Shown here one piece after another: positions 1 to 6,045 of a DNA stretch of 6,883 bases. Numbering within the stretch: the stretch's first letter is position 1; every line of letters begins with the position of its first letter. Source of the stretch: JBBQKP01 sp038326995 (GTDB taxonomy: Bacteria; Planctomycetota; Phycisphaerae; Tepidisphaerales; Tepidisphaeraceae). Under the pieces are notes generated by a model. That model was given only the letters and a program-made list of their open reading frames with translations, searched no databases and was not told the origin of the DNA. The translations under genes and the position numbers were made by a program. The stretch is from positions 1 to 6,883 of the forward strand of contig JBBQKP010000184.1 in the NCBI GenBank assembly GCA_038326995.1, in the 5' to 3' direction.

Positions 1-2040
1 ATCGCCGGTTTTCTCGCGGCTGGTCGTATCGGCGACGTCTCTCTCGACAGCGACACATCGAACTGGCGATGCGCCCGCGAACAAGGCACATCAAAGTCAA
101 CCGTCCCGATGTCGCTTCAACTTAGCGATCAGGAACACCACGACGCACGCGTTGATGATGTTGCCAATGTCGTCGCCGGTGAAGTCGCCAGCGTCGTCGC
201 CAGTGTAACCGACTGGGCCGCGGCGGAGTTCGACGATTCGCGTTGGGGCCATGCGCAGAAGGTTCACCATGCGACACAAAGCGGCTTCGGCTCGCCGCCC
301 TGGAGCAGTAACTCACCTCGATCATTGCCGCTTTTGAAAGAGACGCCGATCGAGTCATTCACGCTGGTCGGGACATCGCGCCGAATGTCACTCGAGCGAA
401 CTGATCCCGCTTCACAATCGGCCGGCACGCGCGACCTCGCCGACCTTCGTTTTCGCGAGGGGCTCTCGCACAACGCCATTGCGCCGACGAAGACGAGCAC
501 ACTGACGTCCGTGCCCGCCGGGCCGAATGAGATTCAAAGTTTTCTACTCGATCTTGGAAAACTGCACGTCGGCAATTACTCGCTCGACGTGTCGGGCGCG
601 GCAGGTGGAGAATCCATCGATCTGTTCTGCGTCGAAGCGTGTGAAACCAAAGACGGCCTGATCACGCCCTACTTTCAGCCCGGCGGGAATTGCCGTGCCG
701 CGTTCGCAGTTCGCCTTATCGCAAGACCAAACCAGACCCGCCATACTTTTTTCCACGCGATCGGGCACCGATTCGTCGTCGTCACGGTTCGCAACGCAGG
801 CGTTCCGCTTTCGATCAAGCTCAAGCTTCATCATTCGGTCTATCCGCTTGAGATCACAGGCAAATTTGAGACCGACGACACACTTTTGAGCGATATCTGG
901 AAGACAAGCGCCTGGACACAGCAGGTCTGCATGCTCGATGCATATGTCGATACGCCCCACCGCGAGCAAGCGCAATGGTGGGGCGACGCTCGCGTGCAGT
1001 TTCGCAACACGATTCATCTTTCTGACGACCCGCAACTCCTTCGCCGCGGCATCGACTGCATCGCCCTTCAGCAGCTTCCCAACGGCCTGACCTACGGCCA
1101 CGCGCCCACCGTCGCGCACACCTGCATTCTTCCCGATTTCACTCTCACCTGGATGCTCACCATCCATGACCACTACTGGCAAACGGGATCGACTGAAGCG
1201 TTTCTGACCCACGAACACCGATTGTTTGCAGCACTCGAATACTTCATCGAGCACATCGACGACAAGACCGGACTTCTGAAATACGACCCGCGCTATTGGC
1301 TGTTTCTCGATTGGACAGGACTTGAGAAGCAAGGCTGCCCGGTCGTGTATTCGATGTGGCTTTTGCATGTCGTGAACAAGCTCGTTCACCTTTGCGACCT
1401 CACCAAGAAAAAACAGCTCAAGCTTTCCATGCTTCAAGTTAAAGCGTGGCTGCTCAACGCCATTGAAAACCTTATCGATCAGGATACGGGCCTGATTCAC
1501 GACGGCATCCTGCCCGATGGCTCGATCAATCCGCACTGTTCGATTCACGCGCAGACGCTCGCCATCCTCAACGACGTCGTGCCCGAGGCGCACGACATCA
1601 TGATTCGCGATTCGCTCTTGCCGTTTGTTCGAGGCGAAACCCTGCCCGACATTCGCCCGTCCGCGTACTGGATCACATACGTCTTCGACGTGCTATCCGC
1701 TCGCGGCCACGGCGTTGATGTTCTGAACTGCATCAAACGACTGTGGCAACCCATGATCGCACAGGGCACCACCTGGGAAGGGTTCGCGTTCAAACCCGCG
1801 AACGAAAGTGTCAGCCACGCGTGGAGCGCCCACCCGATTTATCATCTCATGCAAATCCTGGGCGGTGTTCGCCAGACCGCGCCCAATTGGAAACGCATTT
1901 CGTTTAGCCCCACTCCGATCGGCAAGCGCTATAAAGTCGTTTACCCCACTCCGCACGGCCCGATCCGGGTTTGCTTCAATCAAGACCAAAGCCCGACGCC
2001 CGTGCTCACGCTTCCGCCCGGTGTCGAAGTGGATGCGTAG
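1..2040 (+). CDS. Alpha-L-rhamnosidase-like glycosidase (GH78-type), 5' end missing
   Basis: The reading frame is open from the first base of the window, so the true start lies upstream. The ATG at 109 is internal, because the codons before it already encode family-like sequence (GFLAAGRIGDVSL, then an N-terminal beta-sandwich ending in AAEFDDSRW). Numbering the 679 visible residues from base 1, an all-beta N-terminal part runs to about residue 285. The (alpha/alpha)6 six-hairpin catalytic domain follows: DTPHREQAQWWGDARVQ at 317-333, LPDFTLTWMLTIHDHYWQTG at 377-396, a DWTG patch near 437, TTWEGF at 590-595 and SHAWSAHP at 605-612. A short beta-sandwich tail ends the protein. In GH78 enzymes the acidic residues of the D-x-P-x-R-E stretch and the Glu of the WE motif contribute to inverting hydrolysis of terminal alpha-L-rhamnosyl bonds, and both are present. 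The substrate here is unknown. Export cannot be judged because the N terminus is outside the window. A related six-hairpin hydrolase with another specificity remains possible. Confidence 0.87.
   Translation: MAGFLAAGRIGDVSLDSDTSNWRCAREQGTSKSTVPMSLQLSDQEHHDARVDDVANVVAGEVASVVASVTDWAAAEFDDSRWGHAQKVHHATQSGFGSPPWSSNSPRSLPLLKETPIESFTLVGTSRRMSLERTDPASQSAGTRDLADLRFREGLSHNAIAPTKTSTLTSVPAGPNEIQSFLLDLGKLHVGNYSLDVSGAAGGESIDLFCVEACETKDGLITPYFQPGGNCRAAFAVRLIARPNQTRHTFFHAIGHRFVVVTVRNAGVPLSIKLKLHHSVYPLEITGKFETDDTLLSDIWKTSAWTQQVCMLDAYVDTPHREQAQWWGDARVQFRNTIHLSDDPQLLRRGIDCIALQQLPNGLTYGHAPTVAHTCILPDFTLTWMLTIHDHYWQTGSTEAFLTHEHRLFAALEYFIEHIDDKTGLLKYDPRYWLFLDWTGLEKQGCPVVYSMWLLHVVNKLVHLCDLTKKKQLKLSMLQVKAWLLNAIENLIDQDTGLIHDGILPDGSINPHCSIHAQTLAILNDVVPEAHDIMIRDSLLPFVRGETLPDIRPSAYWITYVFDVLSARGHGVDVLNCIKRLWQPMIAQGTTWEGFAFKPANESVSHAWSAHPIYHLMQILGGVRQTAPNWKRISFSPTPIGKRYKVVYPTPHGPIRVCFNQDQSPTPVLTLPPGVEVDA
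163..210 (+). repeat. Imperfect 24-base in-frame tandem repeat inside the rhamnosidase gene
   Basis: Two adjacent 24-base units (163-186 and 187-210) match at 18 of 24 positions and share the core GTCGTCGCC. They encode the Val/Ala-rich stretch ANVVAGEV followed by ASVVASVT. The length is a multiple of three, so the frame is kept. The stretch lies in the N-terminal beta-rich part, just before the family-like FDDSRW segment, and looks like a small local duplication. It could equally be chance similarity in a Val/Ala-rich region. Confidence 0.4.
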
Positions 2041-2137
2041 CGAATCGTCGAGTTTGATTTGACGAAAGTTGAGACATAGGAGAACGTTTTTCGCAAACCG
2101 TTCGACTTGCAGTAGTGCGATTGACGAAACACGTGCG

Positions 2138-2143
2138 TATACT
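2138..2143 (+). promoter_or_regulatory. Possible -10 element (TATACT) just before the YrdC-YwlE fusion gene
   Basis: TATACT at 2138-2143 resembles a sigma-70 -10 box. It would place transcription initiation at about 2150, only a few bases before the ATG at 2154, giving an almost leaderless message. That would fit the absence of a Shine-Dalgarno site in front of this ATG. However, the TTGACG at 2121-2126 is only 11 bases away, too close to be its -35 partner, and no other good -35 is seen. This is a weak prediction from base pattern alone. Confidence 0.2.
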
Positions 2144-2153
2144 CGTCGATCCC

Positions 2154-3311
2154 ATGCCAGCAACCTTGATCGACCTTCTCACCTGCCCTGATCCCGCCGA
2201 TGCGGTTCATCGGGCTGTCGCGCTTTTGGATGAAGGCAAGCTGGTCGTCGTGCCGACCGAAACGGTCTACGGAATCGCGGGGCGACTGGACCTGCCGGGT
2301 GTGATCGATCGTCTTGAAAAATTTCGAACTTCATCCAGCGGCCCGTTCACGCTTCACGTCGAGTCCATGGACGACGCCCTTTCAGCACTGGGTACGCTCA
2401 AGCCGATGGCGCGAAAGCTCATGCGAAAGCTCTGGCCCGGGCCGGTCGCGCTGACGATGGACGTAACGCCCGAGCAAAAATCGACGCTGCTTAAATCGAC
2501 CGCTCTTCCTGAGTCCGCCCTTCTCGCGGGCAACACCCTCACCATGCGATGTCCGGACAATGTTGCGACGGGTGCGATTCTGGGCATGACCGAAGGGCCC
2601 GTCGGGCTGGTACGCGTGCCGGGCGAATCAGGAGATCGGCCCGACTGGGAAAAGGTTTCTGCACTCCTGGGTGACGACGTCGCACTCATTCTCACGATGG
2701 GCCCGACCCGATTCGCAAAGCCCTCGACGATCGTCCGCGTCAATGACAACGACTACACCGTCACCCGGCCCGGAGTGTTCGACGAGCGAATCATCGAAAG
2801 GCAGCTCAAAAGCATGATCCTATTCGTATGCAGCGGCAATACGTGTCGAAGCCCGATGGCGGCGGCGGTCGCTCGAAAGCTGATCGCCGACAAACTTAAA
2901 GTCGTGGAGTCTGATCTCGAAGCGATGGGTATTCTCGTGCAGAGCGCCGGAACGTTCGCCATGCCGGGCGTGCGCGCCACGCCGCAGGCCGTCATCGCCG
3001 CGCAATCTCTCGGCGCCGACCTCGCATCGCATCGGTCTCGCGCGCTCAGCCTCGAACTCATCAATCAGGCCGACCACATCTTCACGATGGGCCGTTCGCA
3101 CGCCGAGACAGTTCTTGGCATATCCGCGTCGGCCCAGTCGCGCGTCGAGCCGATGGACCCATCGGGAGATGTCGAAGACCCGATCGGCGGCGATGTATCG
3201 CTCTACACAGAACTCGCCAACTCATTCGCCAAACTTCTCGAACCGCGCCTCAATTCGTTCCTCGCCGATATTGGTCACGCAGAACCGCCGACAGAGAATA
3301 TGAAGCCATAG
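2154..3311 (+). CDS. Fusion protein: YrdC/Sua5-like domain plus YwlE-type low-molecular-weight phosphatase
   Basis: A 385-residue protein if it starts at ATG 2154. A GTG at 2115 would add 13 residues that do not look like the family, and neither start has a good Shine-Dalgarno site; the AGGAGA at 2078-2083 is too far from both. Residues 10-215 form a YrdC/Sua5 domain: PTETVYG at 34-40, K56-F-R58, WPGP at 94-97, R132, PST at 190-192 and RPG at 205-207. In Sua5/TsaC this fold makes threonylcarbamoyl-AMP for tRNA t6A. The usual SxN-x-SG motif is changed to V-P-G-E-SG at 155-160, so that activity is doubtful. Residues 221-375 are a low-molecular-weight phosphatase with P-loop CSGNTCRS (Cys226, Arg232) and general-acid Asp342 in DPIGG. 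Thr230 sits where YwlE has the Thr linked to phosphoarginine preference; tyrosine-specific relatives commonly have Ile there. A cytoplasmic protein-arginine phosphatase is therefore a reasonable inference. rpiB follows 54 bases downstream. Confidence 0.88.
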   Translation: MPATLIDLLTCPDPADAVHRAVALLDEGKLVVVPTETVYGIAGRLDLPGVIDRLEKFRTSSSGPFTLHVESMDDALSALGTLKPMARKLMRKLWPGPVALTMDVTPEQKSTLLKSTALPESALLAGNTLTMRCPDNVATGAILGMTEGPVGLVRVPGESGDRPDWEKVSALLGDDVALILTMGPTRFAKPSTIVRVNDNDYTVTRPGVFDERIIERQLKSMILFVCSGNTCRSPMAAAVARKLIADKLKVVESDLEAMGILVQSAGTFAMPGVRATPQAVIAAQSLGADLASHRSRALSLELINQADHIFTMGRSHAETVLGISASAQSRVEPMDPSGDVEDPIGGDVSLYTELANSFAKLLEPRLNSFLADIGHAEPPTENMKP

Positions 3312-3365
3312 ACCTTGCGGCTTCGTCTTACAAGTCTAATCTGTTCCCGCCTCAGCTTCCCAGCC

Positions 3366-3839
3366 ATGAAACTCGCCATCGCCTCCGATCATCGCGGCTT
3401 CGACACCAAGAAACGGCTCTTGCCGTGGCTCAATTCTGAGCAGCGTTCTGTGAAGGACCACGGCTGCCACGACACCGGCGTCGTCGACTACCCCGATTTC
3501 GCCGCCGCCGTGGCTTTTGATGTCGCTTCGGGCACCGCCGAACTCGGCATTCTCCTGGATGGTTCTGGCATCGGCATGGCGATCGTCGCGAACAAGCTGC
3601 CGGGCGTTTACGCCGTTGATGCGCTCGACACCGTGACAAGCCGCCGCGCCCGTGAGCACCATCACTGCAACGTGCTGTGCGTCGGCACTGATCTTCTGAG
3701 CGACTCACAGGTCCGCGAAGTAATCAATGCGTTCCTCCTGGCCAAGCCCGGCGACGGCCGACACACTCGCCGGATCGAGAAAGTTCGTCTGATCGAAAAT
3801 CGATGGTGCCGCGCGATCGGCGATGTTGTCGGCACATAG
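3366..3839 (+). CDS. rpiB: Ribose-5-phosphate isomerase B (RpiB/LacAB family)
   Basis: A 157-residue protein, close to the usual RpiB length of about 150. The ATG at 3366 is preferred because the family begins with this M-K-(L/I)-A-I-x-SDH pattern; the same frame stays open upstream to 3315, but those residues are not family-like. Conserved features are SDHRGF at 7-12, DYPDFA at 41-46, the loop GILLDGSGIGMAI at 61-73 followed by ANKLPGV, REH at 96-98, NVLCVG at 102-107 and the phosphate-binding GRHTRRIEKV at 131-140. RpiB interconverts ribose 5-phosphate and ribulose 5-phosphate in the cytoplasmic pentose phosphate pathway. Position 65 is Asp where E. coli RpiB has its catalytic Cys, and the next family position used as a base in mycobacterial RpiB (Glu) is Met here. 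Substrate and mechanism could therefore differ, and action on another sugar phosphate is possible. It lies downstream of the YrdC-YwlE fusion, as ywlF lies near ywlC and ywlE in Bacillus subtilis. I see no separate promoter in the 54-base gap. Confidence 0.9.
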   Translation: MKLAIASDHRGFDTKKRLLPWLNSEQRSVKDHGCHDTGVVDYPDFAAAVAFDVASGTAELGILLDGSGIGMAIVANKLPGVYAVDALDTVTSRRAREHHHCNVLCVGTDLLSDSQVREVINAFLLAKPGDGRHTRRIEKVRLIENRWCRAIGDVVGT

Positions 3840-3878
3840 ATGATTGTCACCCGTGTCGTGTTTCCCCATCTCAAAAAG

Positions 3879-3945
3879 GTCGGGATTCATCCCGCCGTTT
3901 TCAAGTGATGCAAGCCGTGACGATCACGGCGGAGTGAACCCCGCC
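3879..3945 (+). repeat. Inverted-repeat element of two palindromic 20-base units (REPIN/MITE-like)
   Basis: Unit A (3879-3898) read on the minus strand and unit B (3926-3945) read on the plus strand match at 16 of 20 positions, with the shared pattern ACGGCGG-nn-TGAA-n-CCCG. Each unit is itself partly palindromic: CGGGA-TTCA-TCCCG at 3881-3894 and GGCGG paired with CCGCC at 3928-3945. Between and overlapping them is a perfect 7-base stem with a CGA loop, GCCGTGA/TCACGGC, at 3914-3930. The T-run after unit A (3898-3901) gives it a weak resemblance to a terminator behind rpiB. The structure resembles the paired REP sequences of REPINs, or a dispersed palindromic repeat. One copy cannot prove that it is dispersed. 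Confidence 0.6.
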
Positions 3946-4060
3946 CTACGATTTCGCCAATAGAACAAAATATTCTCTATGCGTTACAAAACTTCCTTCA
4001 CCCCAGTCTGGCCCCGGTCGCATTCAAACAGTAAGGTCATTGACAGTCTGGTCATCCACC
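3946..4060 (+). promoter_or_regulatory. Leader region of the PP2C phosphatase gene (no clear promoter)
   Basis: This is the remainder of the gap between the repeat and the phosphatase gene. It contains an AT-rich patch around 3958-3990 with TATTCT at 3971-3976, a possible -10 box, but no matching -35. AAGG at 4033-4036 is the only ribosome-binding-like sequence; it is 3 bases from a TTG at 4040 and 24 bases from the ATG at 4061, so it fits neither start well. The change from GC-rich to AT-rich sequence is the main sign that transcription may start here. Confidence 0.25.
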
Positions 4061-5860
4061 ATGAAGCCTGCGATCGACTACGCCAGTCTCTCGACCAAAA
4101 GCTCGGCGCTGCCTATCAGCGAATTCGAGTTCGAGCGTGAGCAAGAACGCGGCCGCTGGCTCAGAAGGCGATTCCTCTGGTACTGTGCCGTGTCGGTTAT
4201 TTTCATCATTGTCTCTGTAACGCCCGGGCTGATGTTTGGTGAGTTGTGGACTGAGTCTTCGATTGCATCCGTACTTTTCTACCTGTTCCATATGTGCGGG
4301 TCTGTGATCCTGCTGTCTGCCGCGTTCATCTGGACGTACAAGGCAAAGCCGCGCTACAGCGCGATCCTTCGGGTCGCGATGCTGACCTATCTGATTGGAG
4401 GTGTCTGGGGCATCTTCGCCGGGCGGCTGATCATGAGCTCTTCGACGCTCTCACTCTCCGGGTCGAATGTCGAGTCACAAATCAGCAGCCGTATCTCAAA
4501 GGATATTGGAAAACCTGCAAACGCTGAGTTCAACGAATTAAAGGTGGAAATTAATTCCGCTACCGGAATTCAATCTAAAAGCAAGAGCGAATCCACATCG
4601 GAGATTCACTCCAATGTTCTGCCCGCAGAAAACGAATCGAGTCGCATCCTGCTACCGGCAAGCGTGATCGACGCTCAAACCGGGTTCAGAGAGGGCTTAA
4701 TCGACGGTCTGCTTGACGCGTCGAAACCCTCCACCCAGCCCATTTCCAGTCCAACGACGCGTCAATCGATCATTCAAGCCGTGGCCGGCAATGTCCAACC
4801 GATCAGCTTTTCTGTTATCTGGTCTCCCGTCATTTTTAGCTTACTCATCAGCCACCTCATCATCTGCATTTTTCTACCCTGGACGTTCCGCGAATCAGTT
4901 CGTCCTGCAATCATGCTCGGAAGCATCACCGTCGGACTCATCGCCTGCGAGGCCGTGATTCGTCAGTTTTCCGGCTTCTGGATTCTTCTTCCGCTTGGCC
5001 TGATGCTTTTGTCGATCATGTCGTTTGTTCCCGGTTCGGCCCTTTGCTGGTGGCGCTATTCGTCGTTCAACAAGCACTTCAAACGCACGTTCGAAAGCAA
5101 GCAGTATCAGCAGCTCACGCAGGAAATTTCCGGCGCTCGAAACATCCACGACGCCGCCTTGCCCAAGCCGCGCCTTACCGGGCCGCTACAGTTCAATTAC
5201 GCCTACGAGCCGATGCGTCTCCTGGGCGGCGATCTACTATACATCCACGAGCCGCGCGAGCGACTCGATACCATGGACGTCATCGTCTTTGACGTCACCG
5301 GCCACGGCATCGCCGCCGCTCTGACGGTCAATCGCCTGCTCGGTGAACTCGATAGAACCTTCGGCGAGAACGACACGGCCGGCCCCGATGTGGTGCTTGC
5401 AAATCTTGATCGCTATATCGCGCTGACGATGGCGAAGCATCAGATTTTCGTCACCGCAATTGCGATTCGAATCGACACCGCCGCGGGCAGATTGACGTAC
5501 GCCAACGCCGGGCATCCTCACGCGCTGTTCCTGCCCCGACAGGGCGAGCCGATTTCCCTCTCGCCCACCGCGATGATTCTCGGCGCGGCCGACCCGGGCG
5601 ACTTCACCGCCGAGCCGATCAAAATTCCGTTCGCCCCTGGCGATAAGCTGGTTTGTTACACCGACGGTGCGAGCGAAGCGTTCAACACGCACACCGACGC
5701 GATGCTCGAGCGCGAGGGCGTCGAGGAACTCATTCGGCGAAACAATGCGAAAGTGTCCGCCGGCGATCTTCCATTGACGCTGCTGCAGGCCGTCACCACA
5801 TTCAGGCAAAGCCCGCCGACGGACGACACGTTATTCGTCGTCGTGTTTCGGCCTGAATAG
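4061..5860 (+). CDS. Six-helix membrane protein with cytoplasmic SpoIIE/RsbU-type PP2C phosphatase domain
   Basis: A 599-residue protein from ATG 4061. A TTG at 4040 would add seven residues, and neither start has a convincing Shine-Dalgarno site. A charged cytoplasmic N terminus (RGRWLRRRF) is followed by hydrophobic segments near residues 40-59, 70-91 and 101-123, a polar Ser-rich loop at about 124-249, and three more segments near 251-273, 283-301 and 306-327. Basic residues between helices 2 and 3, between helices 4 and 5, and after helix 6 fit a cytoplasmic side there, placing the 126-residue loop outside the membrane as a possible sensor. A linker (about 335-372, with EISGARNIHDAALPKP resembling the lead-in of RsbU proteins) joins the phosphatase domain. 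Metal-binding Asp residues are visible in GGD (391), FDVTGHG (411), YTDG (535) and DDT (588-589). Relatives dephosphorylate Ser/Thr on anti-sigma-factor antagonists. No such partner is encoded in this window, so the target is unknown. Confidence 0.9.
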   Translation: MKPAIDYASLSTKSSALPISEFEFEREQERGRWLRRRFLWYCAVSVIFIIVSVTPGLMFGELWTESSIASVLFYLFHMCGSVILLSAAFIWTYKAKPRYSAILRVAMLTYLIGGVWGIFAGRLIMSSSTLSLSGSNVESQISSRISKDIGKPANAEFNELKVEINSATGIQSKSKSESTSEIHSNVLPAENESSRILLPASVIDAQTGFREGLIDGLLDASKPSTQPISSPTTRQSIIQAVAGNVQPISFSVIWSPVIFSLLISHLIICIFLPWTFRESVRPAIMLGSITVGLIACEAVIRQFSGFWILLPLGLMLLSIMSFVPGSALCWWRYSSFNKHFKRTFESKQYQQLTQEISGARNIHDAALPKPRLTGPLQFNYAYEPMRLLGGDLLYIHEPRERLDTMDVIVFDVTGHGIAAALTVNRLLGELDRTFGENDTAGPDVVLANLDRYIALTMAKHQIFVTAIAIRIDTAAGRLTYANAGHPHALFLPRQGEPISLSPTAMILGAADPGDFTAEPIKIPFAPGDKLVCYTDGASEAFNTHTDAMLEREGVEELIRRNNAKVSAGDLPLTLLQAVTTFRQSPPTDDTLFVVVFRPE

Positions 5861-5885
5861 TCAGTCCAATGAATAGCCAGTCCAC
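5854..5885 (+). repeat. 16-base tandem duplication spanning the phosphatase stop codon
   Basis: Two abutting 16-base units, 5854-5869 and 5870-5885, match at 14 of 16 positions (TGAATAG-n-CAGTCCA-n). The first contains the TAG stop of the PP2C gene at 5858-5860; the second repeats a TAG at 5874-5876. The duplication fills most of the 50-base gap between convergent genes. No GC-rich hairpin with a T-run is seen in this gap, so no intrinsic terminator is called. Confidence 0.7.
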
Positions 5886-5910
5886 TAAATGGCCGTTTCA
5901 AATGTCACAA

Positions 5911-6045
5911 TCACAAGTTTGACGAAGTCATCACAGACACCGAAGGCTTGGTCGTGGGCTTGGAGGACAATTCGCGTCTGATGATCAGTACGAGCGCAAT
6001 CAATACCAGAATCACACCGATAACTTGCCAGAAATTGAGCTTCAC
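5911..6045 (-). CDS. Small single-helix membrane protein, translationally coupled to rsfS
   Basis: I do not recognise this 44-residue protein. The start is taken as the GTG at 6045-6043, because it overlaps the rsfS stop codon as GTGA and is preceded by a perfect GGAGG with 7-base spacing. The frame is also open further upstream to 6099, but that part runs inside rsfS. The protein has a short polar start (MKLNFW), a hydrophobic helix at residues 5-22 rich in Val, Ile and Leu, two Arg at 23-24 and a Ser/Thr/Lys-rich tail of 20 residues. The basic residues after the helix suggest that the tail is cytoplasmic and the N terminus outside. There is no cleavage-like motif, so it is probably an anchored peptide. 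Its tight coupling to rsfS implies co-expression, but no function can be read from the sequence. Confidence 0.7.
   Translation of the reverse strand: MKLNFWQVIGVILVLIALVLIIRRELSSKPTTKPSVSVMTSSNL

Noticed and set aside
544..1593. Long open frame (349 codons) on the minus strand within the rhamnosidase gene
   Set aside because: It lies wholly antisense to a strongly recognisable GH78-type domain, its translation resembles no family I know, and long antisense frames are expected from the codon bias of GC-rich genes.
2078..2083. AGGAGA as a ribosome-binding site for the fusion gene
   Set aside because: No usable start codon lies within normal distance; the nearest candidate starts are 31 and 70 bases further on.
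1693..2163. Open frame of 156 codons on the minus strand across the rhamnosidase end and the following gap
   Set aside because: It is mostly antisense to coding sequence, with no family-like motif and no visible ribosome-binding site; judged a shadow.
3314..3365. An rpiB start at 3315 that extends the protein by 17 residues
   Set aside because: The extra residues are not family-like, and the ATG at 3366 begins exactly at the conserved M-K-L-A-I-A-SDH N terminus.
3881..3901. Intrinsic terminator after rpiB (hairpin plus T-run)
   Set aside because: The stem is only five base pairs and the T-run only four, separated by CCG. The sequence is better explained as one half of the inverted-repeat element, though it could still affect transcription.
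4040..4045. TTGACA as a -35 promoter box before the phosphatase gene
   Set aside because: No -10-like sequence lies 16-18 bases downstream, and the position overlaps possible start codons of the gene.
5237..5809. Open frame of 190 codons on the minus strand within the PP2C domain
   Set aside because: Fully antisense to the conserved phosphatase domain, with Arg/Gly-rich composition typical of shadow frames.
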